A model generated the notes under the pieces. It was not told where the DNA came from. It worked only from the letters and a program-made list of their open reading frames with translations, and did no database searches. A stretch of 16,651 nucleotides of DNA, from NCBI GenBank assembly GCA_963169055.1, contig CAUJFU010000033.1:1-16651 (forward strand). The letters are read 5' to 3'. Positions 5,479 through 12,579 of this stretch are shown one piece after another. The stretch's first letter is position 1; the number at the start of each line of letters is the position of its first letter. Source of the DNA: Myxococcota bacterium (GTDB lineage Bacteria > Myxococcota_C > UBA6777). The position numbers were made by a program, and so were the translations under genes.

Positions 5479-7047
5479 TCAAAAAAGGCGCGTGGTGTTG
5501 TGTCGCGTCGATGAGGGTGGTGTGGAGTGGAGTGGAGAAGACGACGATGGAGCGAGCGAGTGAGAAGGGGTGGCGGTGCTCGGGGAGGGCGGGGGGTTGT
5601 GTTGGTGATGGAGGATAAAAAAGACGGTAGCGGCGAGGCTTGCGGCGAGGGTGATACCGAGGGCGGCAGTGCCGCCGATGTTGGTATGTGTCGAGGCATC
5701 GACAAGAGATTGATCGATCATGCCTGTTCCGCCCGATTGTTCGAGGGGAGCGCGGGCATCGCCGTACAATTTGTGAGAGACACCATACAGCGTGCCTGTG
5801 GCGATGGCACCTGCGAGTGTCACCCCAAGGGCAGCGTAAAAGGCCGTCAGATAGGGGGTGGGGCGTTTAAGCTGCGCAGGGTGAGTGAGCCAAGCGATGC
5901 CTTTGTTGGAGGCGGCAGCATAGGAGAGCAAGCGGCCTTGGAAGCGTTTCAGTCGGTGGGGCTTGCCCTTGTGCAGGTCGATCTGTTCGGATTGATAGCC
6001 GCCCTTGCTGCGATAGATGATGGTATACGAACCCGCCTCAAGACCGAGATGGACAGGTTCACCGAGGCGTTTTTTGATCTCCGCAAGCAAAAGCTGTTTT
6101 TCCGGTTGGAGGATGTAGTAATGGCCTGCAAGAGCGGTATCCAAGATCAGGCGGGACGGGGCTTTTTGAGGGTAGGTCAAGATCACATGCCCATGCCCCC
6201 GAAAAGATTTTCGGAAGCTTGGGTGTTGCACGCCACTCGAGAGAAACAGCGTGTGGGAGATGGTTTTTTGGTAAGTGTAGCTGTAGGCTTCTTCGAGCGT
6301 CACGAGGCCATCTTGGTTGTGATCCGCAAGGCCGCGCAGAGCCGAGATCAGGTGATGAGTAAAGATCGAACCACGAAGGCTTTCGAGTTCATGGGCATCT
6401 TCACCGATACCGCTGGCGGTGAGGATGGCCTCGCCTTGGAGGGGCGTTTGCCATGCGGAAGGAAGGGCGAAACTGCGCTTGATCCGCCGCGCTCCTTTCA
6501 GTCGGAGCATCTGGCCGCTTTGGCAGGTGTCGAGGATCAAGATGCGAAGGTGAGCAGACGAGCGCCGAAGCATCTCGCGCAGCGTCGGGTAGGCAAGAGC
6601 CTGAGAGCCGAGGTGAAGAGCGTGAGGGTCTGCGTGTCCTGAGTAATAAAACAGCAGGTGTGTTGGGTGGTTGGGATGCCGCTGTCGAAAGGCGCGGATG
6701 GCCGTGTCTGTACGCGAGAGAGCTGCAATCAACGCTTTGGGATCGAGACCAAGCAGGCGTTGTATCCGATGTTTTGGGATTCCTCCGATCTCACGCAAGG
6801 TTTGGGCCATGCGTAGTGTGTCGCTTTGGGCGTAGCGCAGCGGGCGATCGCTTGGGTAACCCAGATTGTTCCCCACCAGTACAGCAAAGACCGCAGGGCG
6901 TAAAACCCCATCCGTTGGGGACGAACGATGTGTTAGCGGTTGGCTGTGTGCGAGCGAGTAGGCGAAGCCGACACCCCACAAGAGCATCCCATACAAAATC
7001 CACTGCGTCACACCGAACAAAGAAAAAAAACGAAACAAGCGAGACAT
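5479..7047 (-). CDS. Membrane-associated caspase-like (C14) cysteine peptidase
   Basis: A 522-residue protein. Residues about 6-33 form a signal peptide or signal anchor. Residues 50-290 are a caspase-hemoglobinase fold: FAVLVGNN strand, LRYAQSDTLRMAQTL, then the catalytic His138 in LLFYYSGHAD and Cys175 in LRILILDTCQSG, both intact. Residues 242-253 (DHNQDGLVTLEE) are a perfect 12-residue EF-hand-type loop inside the peptidase domain, common in bacterial caspase homologues and suggesting calcium dependence. Residues about 300-370 look like a PEGA-type beta domain. Two hydrophobic helices follow (about 401-422 and 457-479), then a Pro/Ser/His-rich tail. The topology suggests an envelope enzyme. 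ATG at 7047 has AGGAG 10 nt upstream. The frame remains open up to 7392, but that part overlaps the divergent sigma gene and is spurious. It faces the ECF/anti-sigma pair, which probably controls it. Confidence 0.85.
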   Translation of the reverse strand: MSRLFRFFSLFGVTQWILYGMLLWGVGFAYSLAHSQPLTHRSSPTDGVLRPAVFAVLVGNNLGYPSDRPLRYAQSDTLRMAQTLREIGGIPKHRIQRLLGLDPKALIAALSRTDTAIRAFRQRHPNHPTHLLFYYSGHADPHALHLGSQALAYPTLREMLRRSSAHLRILILDTCQSGQMLRLKGARRIKRSFALPSAWQTPLQGEAILTASGIGEDAHELESLRGSIFTHHLISALRGLADHNQDGLVTLEEAYSYTYQKTISHTLFLSSGVQHPSFRKSFRGHGHVILTYPQKAPSRLILDTALAGHYYILQPEKQLLLAEIKKRLGEPVHLGLEAGSYTIIYRSKGGYQSEQIDLHKGKPHRLKRFQGRLLSYAAASNKGIAWLTHPAQLKRPTPYLTAFYAALGVTLAGAIATGTLYGVSHKLYGDARAPLEQSGGTGMIDQSLVDASTHTNIGGTAALGITLAASLAATVFFILHHQHNPPPSPSTATPSHSLAPSSSSPLHSTPPSSTRHNTTRLF

Positions 7048-7200
7048 GGTGCGGCATCTCCTACGCCTTTTGGCAGAGAGTGGCTGCAAAAGGTTGATAT
7101 CGGTGTATTCTTTGGCGGGGCGTGCGGGTGTGTCAACGCCCCTCCGCGATGCGTCGCCTGAGATCGCAACGGTCGCATCATCGAAAAGACGATTGGTTTT
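7048..7200. promoter_or_regulatory. Divergent promoter region between caspase and ECF sigma genes
   Basis: This 153-nt gap is the only non-coding DNA between two divergent starts (7047 and 7201), so it must carry the promoters of both. I could not identify a convincing -35/-10 pair or the GGAAC-type -35 of many ECF promoters. Call rests on position only. Confidence 0.5.
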
Positions 7201-7803
7201 GTGGATCTTGGAAAAAGATTTCCCAAAGAGGTCTGCTTTGTCGTCTTTGGGACAGCAGAGCGCGTGAGAGAGGTAGTCGCAGCCTTGGATGCACAAGAAC
7301 TCGCAGATATCTACGAACGATACGGATACATGGTGTTGCGTGTGTGCAGGGAAGTCCTGCGCGATGAACAAGAAGCCAAAGATGCCTTGCAAGAAACCTT
7401 CTTAAAGTTTTGGCGCTTTTCCGAACGTGCCGAAGAAGTCACCGAGATATCGGGCCTCTTGCGAAGAACGGCGCTGTCTTGTGCGATCGATGCGTTGCGT
7501 GCGCGTCAACGGCGTGGCCGGCATCGCGAAGCATGGCAAGAATTACGCACGTTGTTGGAAGAAGAGCGCAGTCTCGAACAAGGCCGCACGCACTCGCAAA
7601 AAGAAGTGATCACGTTGTTGTTCCAGTCTTTGCGTGTGGACGACGAAACCTTGCGGATGGCTTATCTGTATTATCTCGATGAGATGATGCTCGAAGAAGT
7701 GGCCCACGAAACAGGTTTTTCTCGGCGTGCTGTCGGTATGAAATTAGAACGCTTCCGCGAGCATGCCCAAAAATACTGCACCAATCACGGGATCTCTTTC
7801 TGA
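7201..7803 (+). CDS. ECF-type (sigma-70 family) RNA polymerase sigma factor
   Basis: A 200-residue protein from GTG at 7201. Region 2 is seen at about 36-73: IYERYGYMVLRVCREVLRD, then EAKDALQETFLKFWRF, the core-binding and -10 recognition helices of ECF factors. Regions 3.0-3.2 are absent. Region 4 lies at about 147-195: DDETLRMAYLYYLDEMMLEEVA followed by the helix-turn-helix ETGFSRRAVGMKLERFR that reads the -35 element. A GTG at 7264 (residue 22) is a plausible alternative start, since family similarity begins at about residue 33; neither has a strong ribosome site. It is followed after 61 nt by the anti-sigma gene and is divergent from the caspase gene, so it likely directs RNA polymerase to promoters in this cluster, including its own. 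Confidence 0.88.
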   Translation: MDLGKRFPKEVCFVVFGTAERVREVVAALDAQELADIYERYGYMVLRVCREVLRDEQEAKDALQETFLKFWRFSERAEEVTEISGLLRRTALSCAIDALRARQRRGRHREAWQELRTLLEEERSLEQGRTHSQKEVITLLFQSLRVDDETLRMAYLYYLDEMMLEEVAHETGFSRRAVGMKLERFREHAQKYCTNHGISF

Positions 7804-7864
7804 TAGGTAAAGGTGTCTGTTCGTTTCTGAAAGCCGCTCTTCTTGGGTTGGAAAGGATGGGTCG

Positions 7865-8893
7865 ATGACGCCCAGTGTATGGCAAGCTTTGGATAACACA
7901 TCGGCGATTTCTCCGCATCCCTCGCGCCAAGCGTGGGATCGGTTTTGCCTCGAAGAGGCATCCGCCCAAGAACGCACCCGCCTCCAACTTCACCTTTCGG
8001 AATGTGTGCGCTGCCAATCCTCCGTTCAATTGATCCGCCTAGAACAATCGGCGTTTGCACAATCGCTCCCTCGTCTTGCTTTTCTCCACGCGATCTCCAC
8101 CCAGACAACACCCTCTCTCGATATCCTCGAAGAACCCCGCAGCTTGGGCCTCGAAGAAGTCTTCGCTGTGCGTATCGAAGAAGTCTCCGTTGTGTGTATC
8201 GAAGAACCCCGCAGCTTGGGCCTCGAAGAAGCCTCCGCTGTGCGTGTCGAAGAGGCCGCCTTGGGTCGTCGTGAACCGTTGGTTTCTGTCGGACGTGGTG
8301 GGTGGTTGGGGTGGCTTCGTTGGGGTGGTTGGTTGGGTTCGGTGGGGGCGTGTGGTTTGTTGGTGTTGTGGTTGGGGTCGATGGGAGATCCCAAAGAGAT
8401 CGGTAAGAGCGAGCCGTTGGGGTCTGAGGCTGCACCTTTCTCGAAAAAGAGGCCGAGCGTTCGCCATGATGGGGAGCTTTGGCGGAAAAAAGGCGGGGGG
8501 CCGTTGTTGGAGGTCTTTTTGTCTCGCAAGGGGGTGCAAGCGTTGGCGCGTTCGGGGGCCTCTTTTTATGCAGGGGATCAGTTGGGTTTTCGCTATCAAG
8601 GGGCGGGGTACGGATTTTTGACGTTGGTACTTGTCGATGCGAAAGGGGCGGTGTCGTGGCTGTATCCGTCCTCGGCTGCACCAAGCATCCCCATCGCGGC
8701 CCAAGGTCGTCTGCAAGACGCCGTGGAGTTGGATTCATCGCTAGGACAGGAGCGGATAATCGCATTCTTTGCGCAGCGCCCACTATCCGCCAAGCGGATC
8801 CTCGCGGCACTACCTTTCCCAAAGGAAGGCGCACAAAAGCTCGCAACGGATGAGCGCGTTTTTGTGCGCAGCTTTTTGTTGGAAAAGAAGTAG
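7865..8893 (+). CDS. Membrane anti-sigma factor with zinc-finger (HC2) head and DUF4384-like sensor
   Basis: A 342-residue protein. Residues about 22-60 form an anti-sigma zinc-binding head with the H-x3-C-x2-C motif His43, Cys47, Cys50, predicted to bind the ECF factor encoded just upstream. Residues 83-130 are six octapeptide repeats ending in Glu-Glu. A single hydrophobic helix at about 155-171 would cross the inner membrane. The outer part (about 213-342) resembles DUF4384-type domains: LEVFLSRKG, FYAGDQLGFRYQ, YGFLTLVLVDAKGAVSWLYP. Such domains often occur with caspases and ECF regulators in myxobacteria. ATG at 7865 has AAGGA 7 nt upstream, and the 61-nt gap suggests co-transcription with the sigma gene. 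A signal in the periplasm would release the sigma factor. The ligand is unknown. Confidence 0.82.
   Translation: MTPSVWQALDNTSAISPHPSRQAWDRFCLEEASAQERTRLQLHLSECVRCQSSVQLIRLEQSAFAQSLPRLAFLHAISTQTTPSLDILEEPRSLGLEEVFAVRIEEVSVVCIEEPRSLGLEEASAVRVEEAALGRREPLVSVGRGGWLGWLRWGGWLGSVGACGLLVLWLGSMGDPKEIGKSEPLGSEAAPFSKKRPSVRHDGELWRKKGGGPLLEVFLSRKGVQALARSGASFYAGDQLGFRYQGAGYGFLTLVLVDAKGAVSWLYPSSAAPSIPIAAQGRLQDAVELDSSLGQERIIAFFAQRPLSAKRILAALPFPKEGAQKLATDERVFVRSFLLEKK
8111..8254 (+). repeat. 24-bp tandem repeat encoding octapeptides in the anti-sigma linker
   Basis: Six 24-bp units encode PSLDILEE, PRSLGLEE, VFAVRIEE, VSVVCIEE, PRSLGLEE, ASAVRVEE. A larger 72-bp period is clear: the 20 bases starting GAAGAACCCC at 8129 recur identically at 8201. 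The DNA similarity suggests recent expansion. The array sits between the zinc-finger head and the membrane helix, where it would set the length of the cytoplasmic linker. Confidence 0.85.
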
Positions 8894-8959
8894 CGTCGCT
8901 GCTCGATCGGTAGGGGGGAATTGACGCAGCGGACAAAGAAACCCGTGTTTGCGAGCGCT

Positions 8960-9076
8960 CAAGCGGCACCGTTGTTGGTTTGAAACGCAACGGAGCGTCC
9001 TGTCAAAACGGGGTCAAGGGGCGAGAGTCTATGGTGGGGCGTGGGGTGAAACCCCACACAAACCATCCAACGTCGA
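8960..9076 (+). repeat. Dispersed intergenic repeat of about 117 nt, copy B
   Basis: Best match is copy C at 16314: about 43 of the first 56 bases agree with no gap by hand alignment. CAAGCGG is at offset 0, TTGGTTTGAAA at 15, ACGGAGC at 30 and GGGGTC at 50, and the unit ends AACGTCGA. It fills most of the 199-nt gap between the convergent anti-sigma (stop at 8893) and subtilase (stop at 9093) genes. Confidence 0.75.
9041..9057. terminator. Hairpin between convergent genes, possible bidirectional terminator
   Basis: GTGGGGT and ACCCCAC form a perfect 7-bp GC-rich stem with a GAA loop. It lies inside repeat copy B between two converging transcripts, where a two-way terminator would be expected. 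There is no T-tract on either side, so termination is inferred from position only. Confidence 0.35.
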
Positions 9077-9092
9077 ATCGAAACGAAACGGA

Positions 9093-12017
9093 TCACGAAC
9101 AACAGGGGCGTTTGTTCTTGGAGCGGCGGAGGGGCCGAAAGCCCAGAAGAAAGAGCACCCACAAATTCCACCACAAAAAGGAGCCTGTTGGAGCGGCATT
9201 CGCGTGTGCGTTGCAACCGCATCCCCCTTTGGGGGTCTCGGAATCATCGGCATTTTCGGGGGCGTTTTCGATGGCGTTTTCGATGGCGGTGTCAGCGGCG
9301 TTTTCGGGGGGTGTTTCAGAGGTCGAGGCGGTGTCTGGCGAGGCATCGACGATCGGCTCGGTGGGTGGGGTGTTTTCGGTGGGATTTGTCTCGCTTGTGT
9401 TTTCGGCTGGGGTGGGTTCGGTGGGTTGGAGCGGTTCGGAGGTGGGGTCGGTGGCGCGGAGGGTGAGCGATGCGGTGGTGGTTCGGCCACTTTCGGAGAC
9501 AGCGACAACGGTGATGGTGCGTTGTCCGACTTGATCGAGGGTGATCTCTTCGGTGGGGGCGGTTCCGATGCGCTCGTTGCCGTCCTTTTCGTCGAGATTC
9601 CAGAAGAATTCTTTGAGTGGGACGTTGTTGGTGGCGGTGACTTTGAGCGACACACGAAAAGGGGCGGGGCCTTCGGTCGTTCCGTTGGAGGTTTCCAGCT
9701 TGATCTGTGGGGGGGTGGAAGCTTGCCAGAACTGGTAGGCTTCGGGCAAGCGCAACAAGCCTTTGCCCGATTGGGCTTCGTCAGGGTTGGTTTGCCAAGT
9801 GACGGGCTGTGCGGTCTTTTGGAAGAGGGGACGCACAAAGGCCGTGGGATCTTTTTGTAAGATCAGTGCGGCAGCGCCTGTTGCCATCGGTGTTGCCATG
9901 CTGGTTCCCCCCAACACAAAACCGCCGTTGAGCGTGTATCCTTCGAGTAGATCGGCGCATCCTTCGAGATTGGGATCTTGTTTGCAATCCAAGACGAAGC
10001 GGGTGGCGGTGGATTCGATGCTGTGTCCCGGGGCCAAGAGCGTGACACCCGCTCGACCATCGCGGGTGGGGCCGCGACTGCTGAACCACGAAAGATCGAC
10101 AGGCGACAAAAACTCCGAAGCAAAGAAATAACCGCTTTCCAGATCGGCGGCGTTGTGCAGATCGTACGAACCGACCGCGAGCGCACCGCGTGAGGTTGCG
10201 GGACTTGAAAGCGTCCCTTGGATCGAGCCATCGGGGTTTTGCGGGATCAGATCCAGAAACTCCCCATCTTCCGAAGAATTGTAGGCATGAAAGATCCCTG
10301 AGCCTGAGCCGCCTGTGCGGGTGATGCGAAAGGTGATGATCTCTTCTTGTTGGGGTTCGCTGTTCCATTGGAGGCTGACGGTGCTGTGCAACAGCGTGGG
10401 ATTGTCAGGAAACGCCTGTCCAGCCGCCCATTCAAAGGTGAAGAGGCCGTTGTTGGCTTGTCGCGTTTGGCCCCACAACAAGGTCTCGCTGCGTCCGTTG
10501 CTGGAAAAAGAGATCGCGTAGGTGTCGGCTTTGTCTGTGAAAAAATCGACCACGAGCGGGTACGAATCGGCTCCGTAAGGCGGGGTGGCTTGGATGCGTA
10601 GAGTGGTGCTTTGGTTTGGTCCGAGTTGGGCGGTTGCGTGGAGCGGAGAAGCCCCTTCGTTGCCGACAGCGGCGATCAGGTTCACTCCCGGGGCAACGGC
10701 TTGTTCGACCGCTTTGTCGTCAAGATGGGTTCCATCGTGCGCACCGAGATGACCCCCAAGGCTCATATTGACCACCACAGGGCGCTTGAGCGACTTGGCT
10801 TTGTCGAGGATGTACGCAAGGGCCGTCACGATATCGCTAAATCCTTTGACGATGATCAAGTCGGCAGCATGGGCGATTCCGGGCTTTGAACCCCCGCCAG
10901 CGGCGATCCCTGCGATGTGGGTTCCGTGGCCATCGGTGTCAAAGCTGCGCACAGCGTTGCGATTGCACGAAGGAAGGGCTGCATCGATCTCTTGGCGTGT
11001 GTATTCGACGCCATATCCGCTTTGTCCGACGATGCTCGCCGAAGGAGAGCGCTCCCCACGGCGAGGCGTGAGATCTTGATCCCACAAAGACAACACCCGC
11101 GAGCGCCCTTGTTGAACAAAATCGGCGTGGCACCAATCGATCCCTGTGTCGATGATGCCGATGATTACGCCTGTTCCGTCGAGGCTGTGGGCCTTTTTGA
11201 GTGTACTCGCGCCGATCCCTGCGGGCCGTGGTGGTCGAGAACTGCTGATCGCACCGCCGCTGAGTTGGCTTGTGCTGAGGGGGATATCTTCGGAGGCCAC
11301 GATCAAGGCGAAGGAGCCGCGCTTGTTGTCGTGAGAGGCTACGCGCACAAATAGCGTTGTGGGTTGTGTGACGGTGTGCAAAAGGCGGGCGTGCGAAAGA
11401 GGCGATGGATGAGGGTCGCTGCTTCCGCTGTTTCCGAAGGAGGGAAAATCGCGGTCGAGGACGTTGGTGCAAGTGGCATCGGCGCACAGACTGACGAGCG
11501 GTGTCCAAACAGGCCGTTGTTCTTCGCCATCAGGGATCACGAGGATCGTGATCTTGCCCGCAACAGGAAGCACCAAGGCATAAGTCAGCGTAGGTGCCGA
11601 TGCTGAAAGTGCCGCTGCATGGGTGATCATGTTTGACATGGCGAGGCTTCGGCGTGGTTTGTGCCGTACAGCAGGAGCGATCCGCACGATGGCAGCATGA
11701 CCGCGAAGTTGTCGCAATGCCCCCAACGTCGCACGCACCGCCACGACCGAACCGACACGCCCACCATACGAAAGCCCCTCGATCTTCGGGAGCGTGTGAC
11801 CTTGTTTGAGTTCCATGATCAGCCGATATCGGCCTTGGGCGTCTTTGCGCACCGTTGAACCCAACAATCCACCCCGCAACAGCGAGCGCAATGCGATCCC
11901 CCACCCTTCGCTTTCTGTCTTCTCTCGCGGCGGCGACGTGAGCAAGATCGATTCTTCCTTGAAGTTGCACCCCACCACCAACACACTCCAACACAGCCAT
12001 ACTCTCCAATTCCACAT
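9093..12017 (-). CDS. Subtilisin-family (S8) serine protease with lipobox and MYXO-CTERM tail
   Basis: A 974-residue exported protease. ATG at 12017 is preferred because AAGGAG lies 9 nt before it; the ATG at 12035 has no such site. The N-terminus is a short lipoprotein signal ending LVVGC, with Cys17 as lipid site. Residues about 45-265 are a propeptide-like region. The peptidase domain has Asp290 (GIIDTGID), His364 (DGHGTH), Asn453 (AVGNEG) and Ser706 (GGTSMATP), a complete catalytic set. About 250 residues separate Asn and Ser, far more than in subtilisin, so an extra beta domain is inserted (roughly 465-640), as in C5a-peptidase-like relatives. A PKD-like beta domain follows (about 775-855). 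Then come a Thr/Pro/Glu-rich linker (858-928), GGCGC (931-935), a hydrophobic helix (about 946-960) and Arg-Arg, a MYXO-CTERM-like signal. Likely a cell-surface or secreted protease. Confidence 0.9.
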   Translation of the reverse strand: MWNWRVWLCWSVLVVGCNFKEESILLTSPPREKTESEGWGIALRSLLRGGLLGSTVRKDAQGRYRLIMELKQGHTLPKIEGLSYGGRVGSVVAVRATLGALRQLRGHAAIVRIAPAVRHKPRRSLAMSNMITHAAALSASAPTLTYALVLPVAGKITILVIPDGEEQRPVWTPLVSLCADATCTNVLDRDFPSFGNSGSSDPHPSPLSHARLLHTVTQPTTLFVRVASHDNKRGSFALIVASEDIPLSTSQLSGGAISSSRPPRPAGIGASTLKKAHSLDGTGVIIGIIDTGIDWCHADFVQQGRSRVLSLWDQDLTPRRGERSPSASIVGQSGYGVEYTRQEIDAALPSCNRNAVRSFDTDGHGTHIAGIAAGGGSKPGIAHAADLIIVKGFSDIVTALAYILDKAKSLKRPVVVNMSLGGHLGAHDGTHLDDKAVEQAVAPGVNLIAAVGNEGASPLHATAQLGPNQSTTLRIQATPPYGADSYPLVVDFFTDKADTYAISFSSNGRSETLLWGQTRQANNGLFTFEWAAGQAFPDNPTLLHSTVSLQWNSEPQQEEIITFRITRTGGSGSGIFHAYNSSEDGEFLDLIPQNPDGSIQGTLSSPATSRGALAVGSYDLHNAADLESGYFFASEFLSPVDLSWFSSRGPTRDGRAGVTLLAPGHSIESTATRFVLDCKQDPNLEGCADLLEGYTLNGGFVLGGTSMATPMATGAAALILQKDPTAFVRPLFQKTAQPVTWQTNPDEAQSGKGLLRLPEAYQFWQASTPPQIKLETSNGTTEGPAPFRVSLKVTATNNVPLKEFFWNLDEKDGNERIGTAPTEEITLDQVGQRTITVVAVSESGRTTTASLTLRATDPTSEPLQPTEPTPAENTSETNPTENTPPTEPIVDASPDTASTSETPPENAADTAIENAIENAPENADDSETPKGGCGCNAHANAAPTGSFLWWNLWVLFLLGFRPLRRSKNKRPCCS

Positions 12018-12090
12018 CTTCAACTGCTCCTTCATAAAAAACCCGTTCCGTTTTCGATAGGGTACGCAAAACCCCAACCCATGTCCACGT

Positions 12091-12132
12091 AAGATGCAGA
12101 AAACACGGAAGATGCAGAACACGCGGAAGATG
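12091..12132 (+). repeat. Short 18-bp tandem repeat upstream of the subtilase gene
   Basis: Two 18-bp units beginning AAGATGCAGAA and ending CGG (12091-12108 and 12109-12126) differ at two positions, and a third partial unit AAGATG follows. They lie in the 210-nt gap between the divergent subtilase and antitoxin genes and could overlap a promoter or operator. Confidence 0.6.
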
Positions 12133-12227
12133 TTTTTGTGTTGGGGCGGTGGTGTGAAGAAGGCTTGCGTTTGTGGTCAAAAGGTTCCATGATGCCGAGA
12201 AACACACGGAACAGAGGGAGGTGAACG

Positions 12228-12458
12228 TTGACTCAGATGTCCGTTGAACAGGCCGCAATCCGATTGCAAGAACTCCTTGAACAGGTCGCAAATGGCGAGC
12301 ACGTCGTGATCACTCGGCCTGATGGTTCAGCGTTTCAACTGATTGCTTTGTCTGAGCGGCCTAAGCCCAAGTTCGGAAGTGCCCGAGGGCTAGTGCAAAT
12401 CCGCGACGATTTTGACGAACCGCTCGATGATTTCTCGGAGTATCCGCCCATTGCGTGA
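12228..12458 (+). CDS. Phd/YefM-type antitoxin without a toxin gene
   Basis: A 76-residue protein of the type II antitoxin family that binds its own promoter through the N-terminal fold and neutralises a toxin with its C-terminus. Family marks are MSVEQAAIRLQELLEQVANGEHVVITRPDG (about 4-32) and the C-terminal FGSARGLVQIRDDFDEPLDDFSEY (about 49-72), the form that normally pairs with a PIN-domain RNase (VapC-like). Start is TTG at 12228 because GGAGG lies 6 nt before it; the ATG at 12237 is too far away. No PIN toxin follows. Seven nucleotides after the stop a repeat core begins region-wide repeat copy 2, and then the convergent dehydrogenase. The antitoxin is therefore orphaned, by toxin deletion or as a solitary regulator. 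Confidence 0.8.
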   Translation: MTQMSVEQAAIRLQELLEQVANGEHVVITRPDGSAFQLIALSERPKPKFGSARGLVQIRDDFDEPLDDFSEYPPIA

Positions 12459-12503
12459 TCAAACGATGTAGGGGCAGCCCCCTGTGGCTGCCCAACCACA
12501 GGG
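12443..12503 (+). repeat. Short dispersed repeat, copy 2, with two competing hairpins
   Basis: Matches 1523-1569 without gaps (about 39 of 47). The first 16 nt are the last codons and stop of the antitoxin gene. This copy can fold in two mutually exclusive ways: GGGCAGCC (12472-12479) with GGCTGCCC (12486-12493), or CCCTGTGG (12480-12487) with CCACAGGG (12496-12503). Both stems are 8 bp. It lies between converging genes and may end the antitoxin transcript, although no T-tract follows. Similar GTAGGGGC-type palindromes are scattered in many bacterial genomes. Confidence 0.75.
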
Positions 12504-12579
12504 CGTTTACAGCGGATCGTGCCGACTCTTCGATCACACATCACTCGGGTATCGTATGATACGCTCTGACACGAGAGGG

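Noticed and set aside
5527-6642. 371-codon plus-strand frame antisense to the caspase gene
   Set aside because: The minus strand encodes intact catalytic motifs and membrane helices; the plus frame has no family signature.
7048-7392. 115-residue N-terminal extension of the caspase frame
   Set aside because: It overlaps the divergent sigma gene and its promoter region, lacks a ribosome site, and sits in front of a proper signal anchor that begins at 7047 after AGGAG.
8101-8260. Repeats in the anti-sigma gene as an assembly error or CRISPR
   Set aside because: Units are exact 24-bp multiples, keep the reading frame and are diverged from one another, so a genuine coding repeat is more likely.
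12018-12122. Upstream starts of the subtilase frame (12122 and 12035)
   Set aside because: Neither has a ribosome site at proper spacing; ATG at 12017 follows AAGGAG by 9 nt and gives a compact lipoprotein signal.
12456-12562. Possible PIN toxin starting at the GTGA overlap with the antitoxin stop
   Set aside because: The frame from this GTG runs only about 34 codons through the repeat to a TGA and has none of the acidic PIN motifs.
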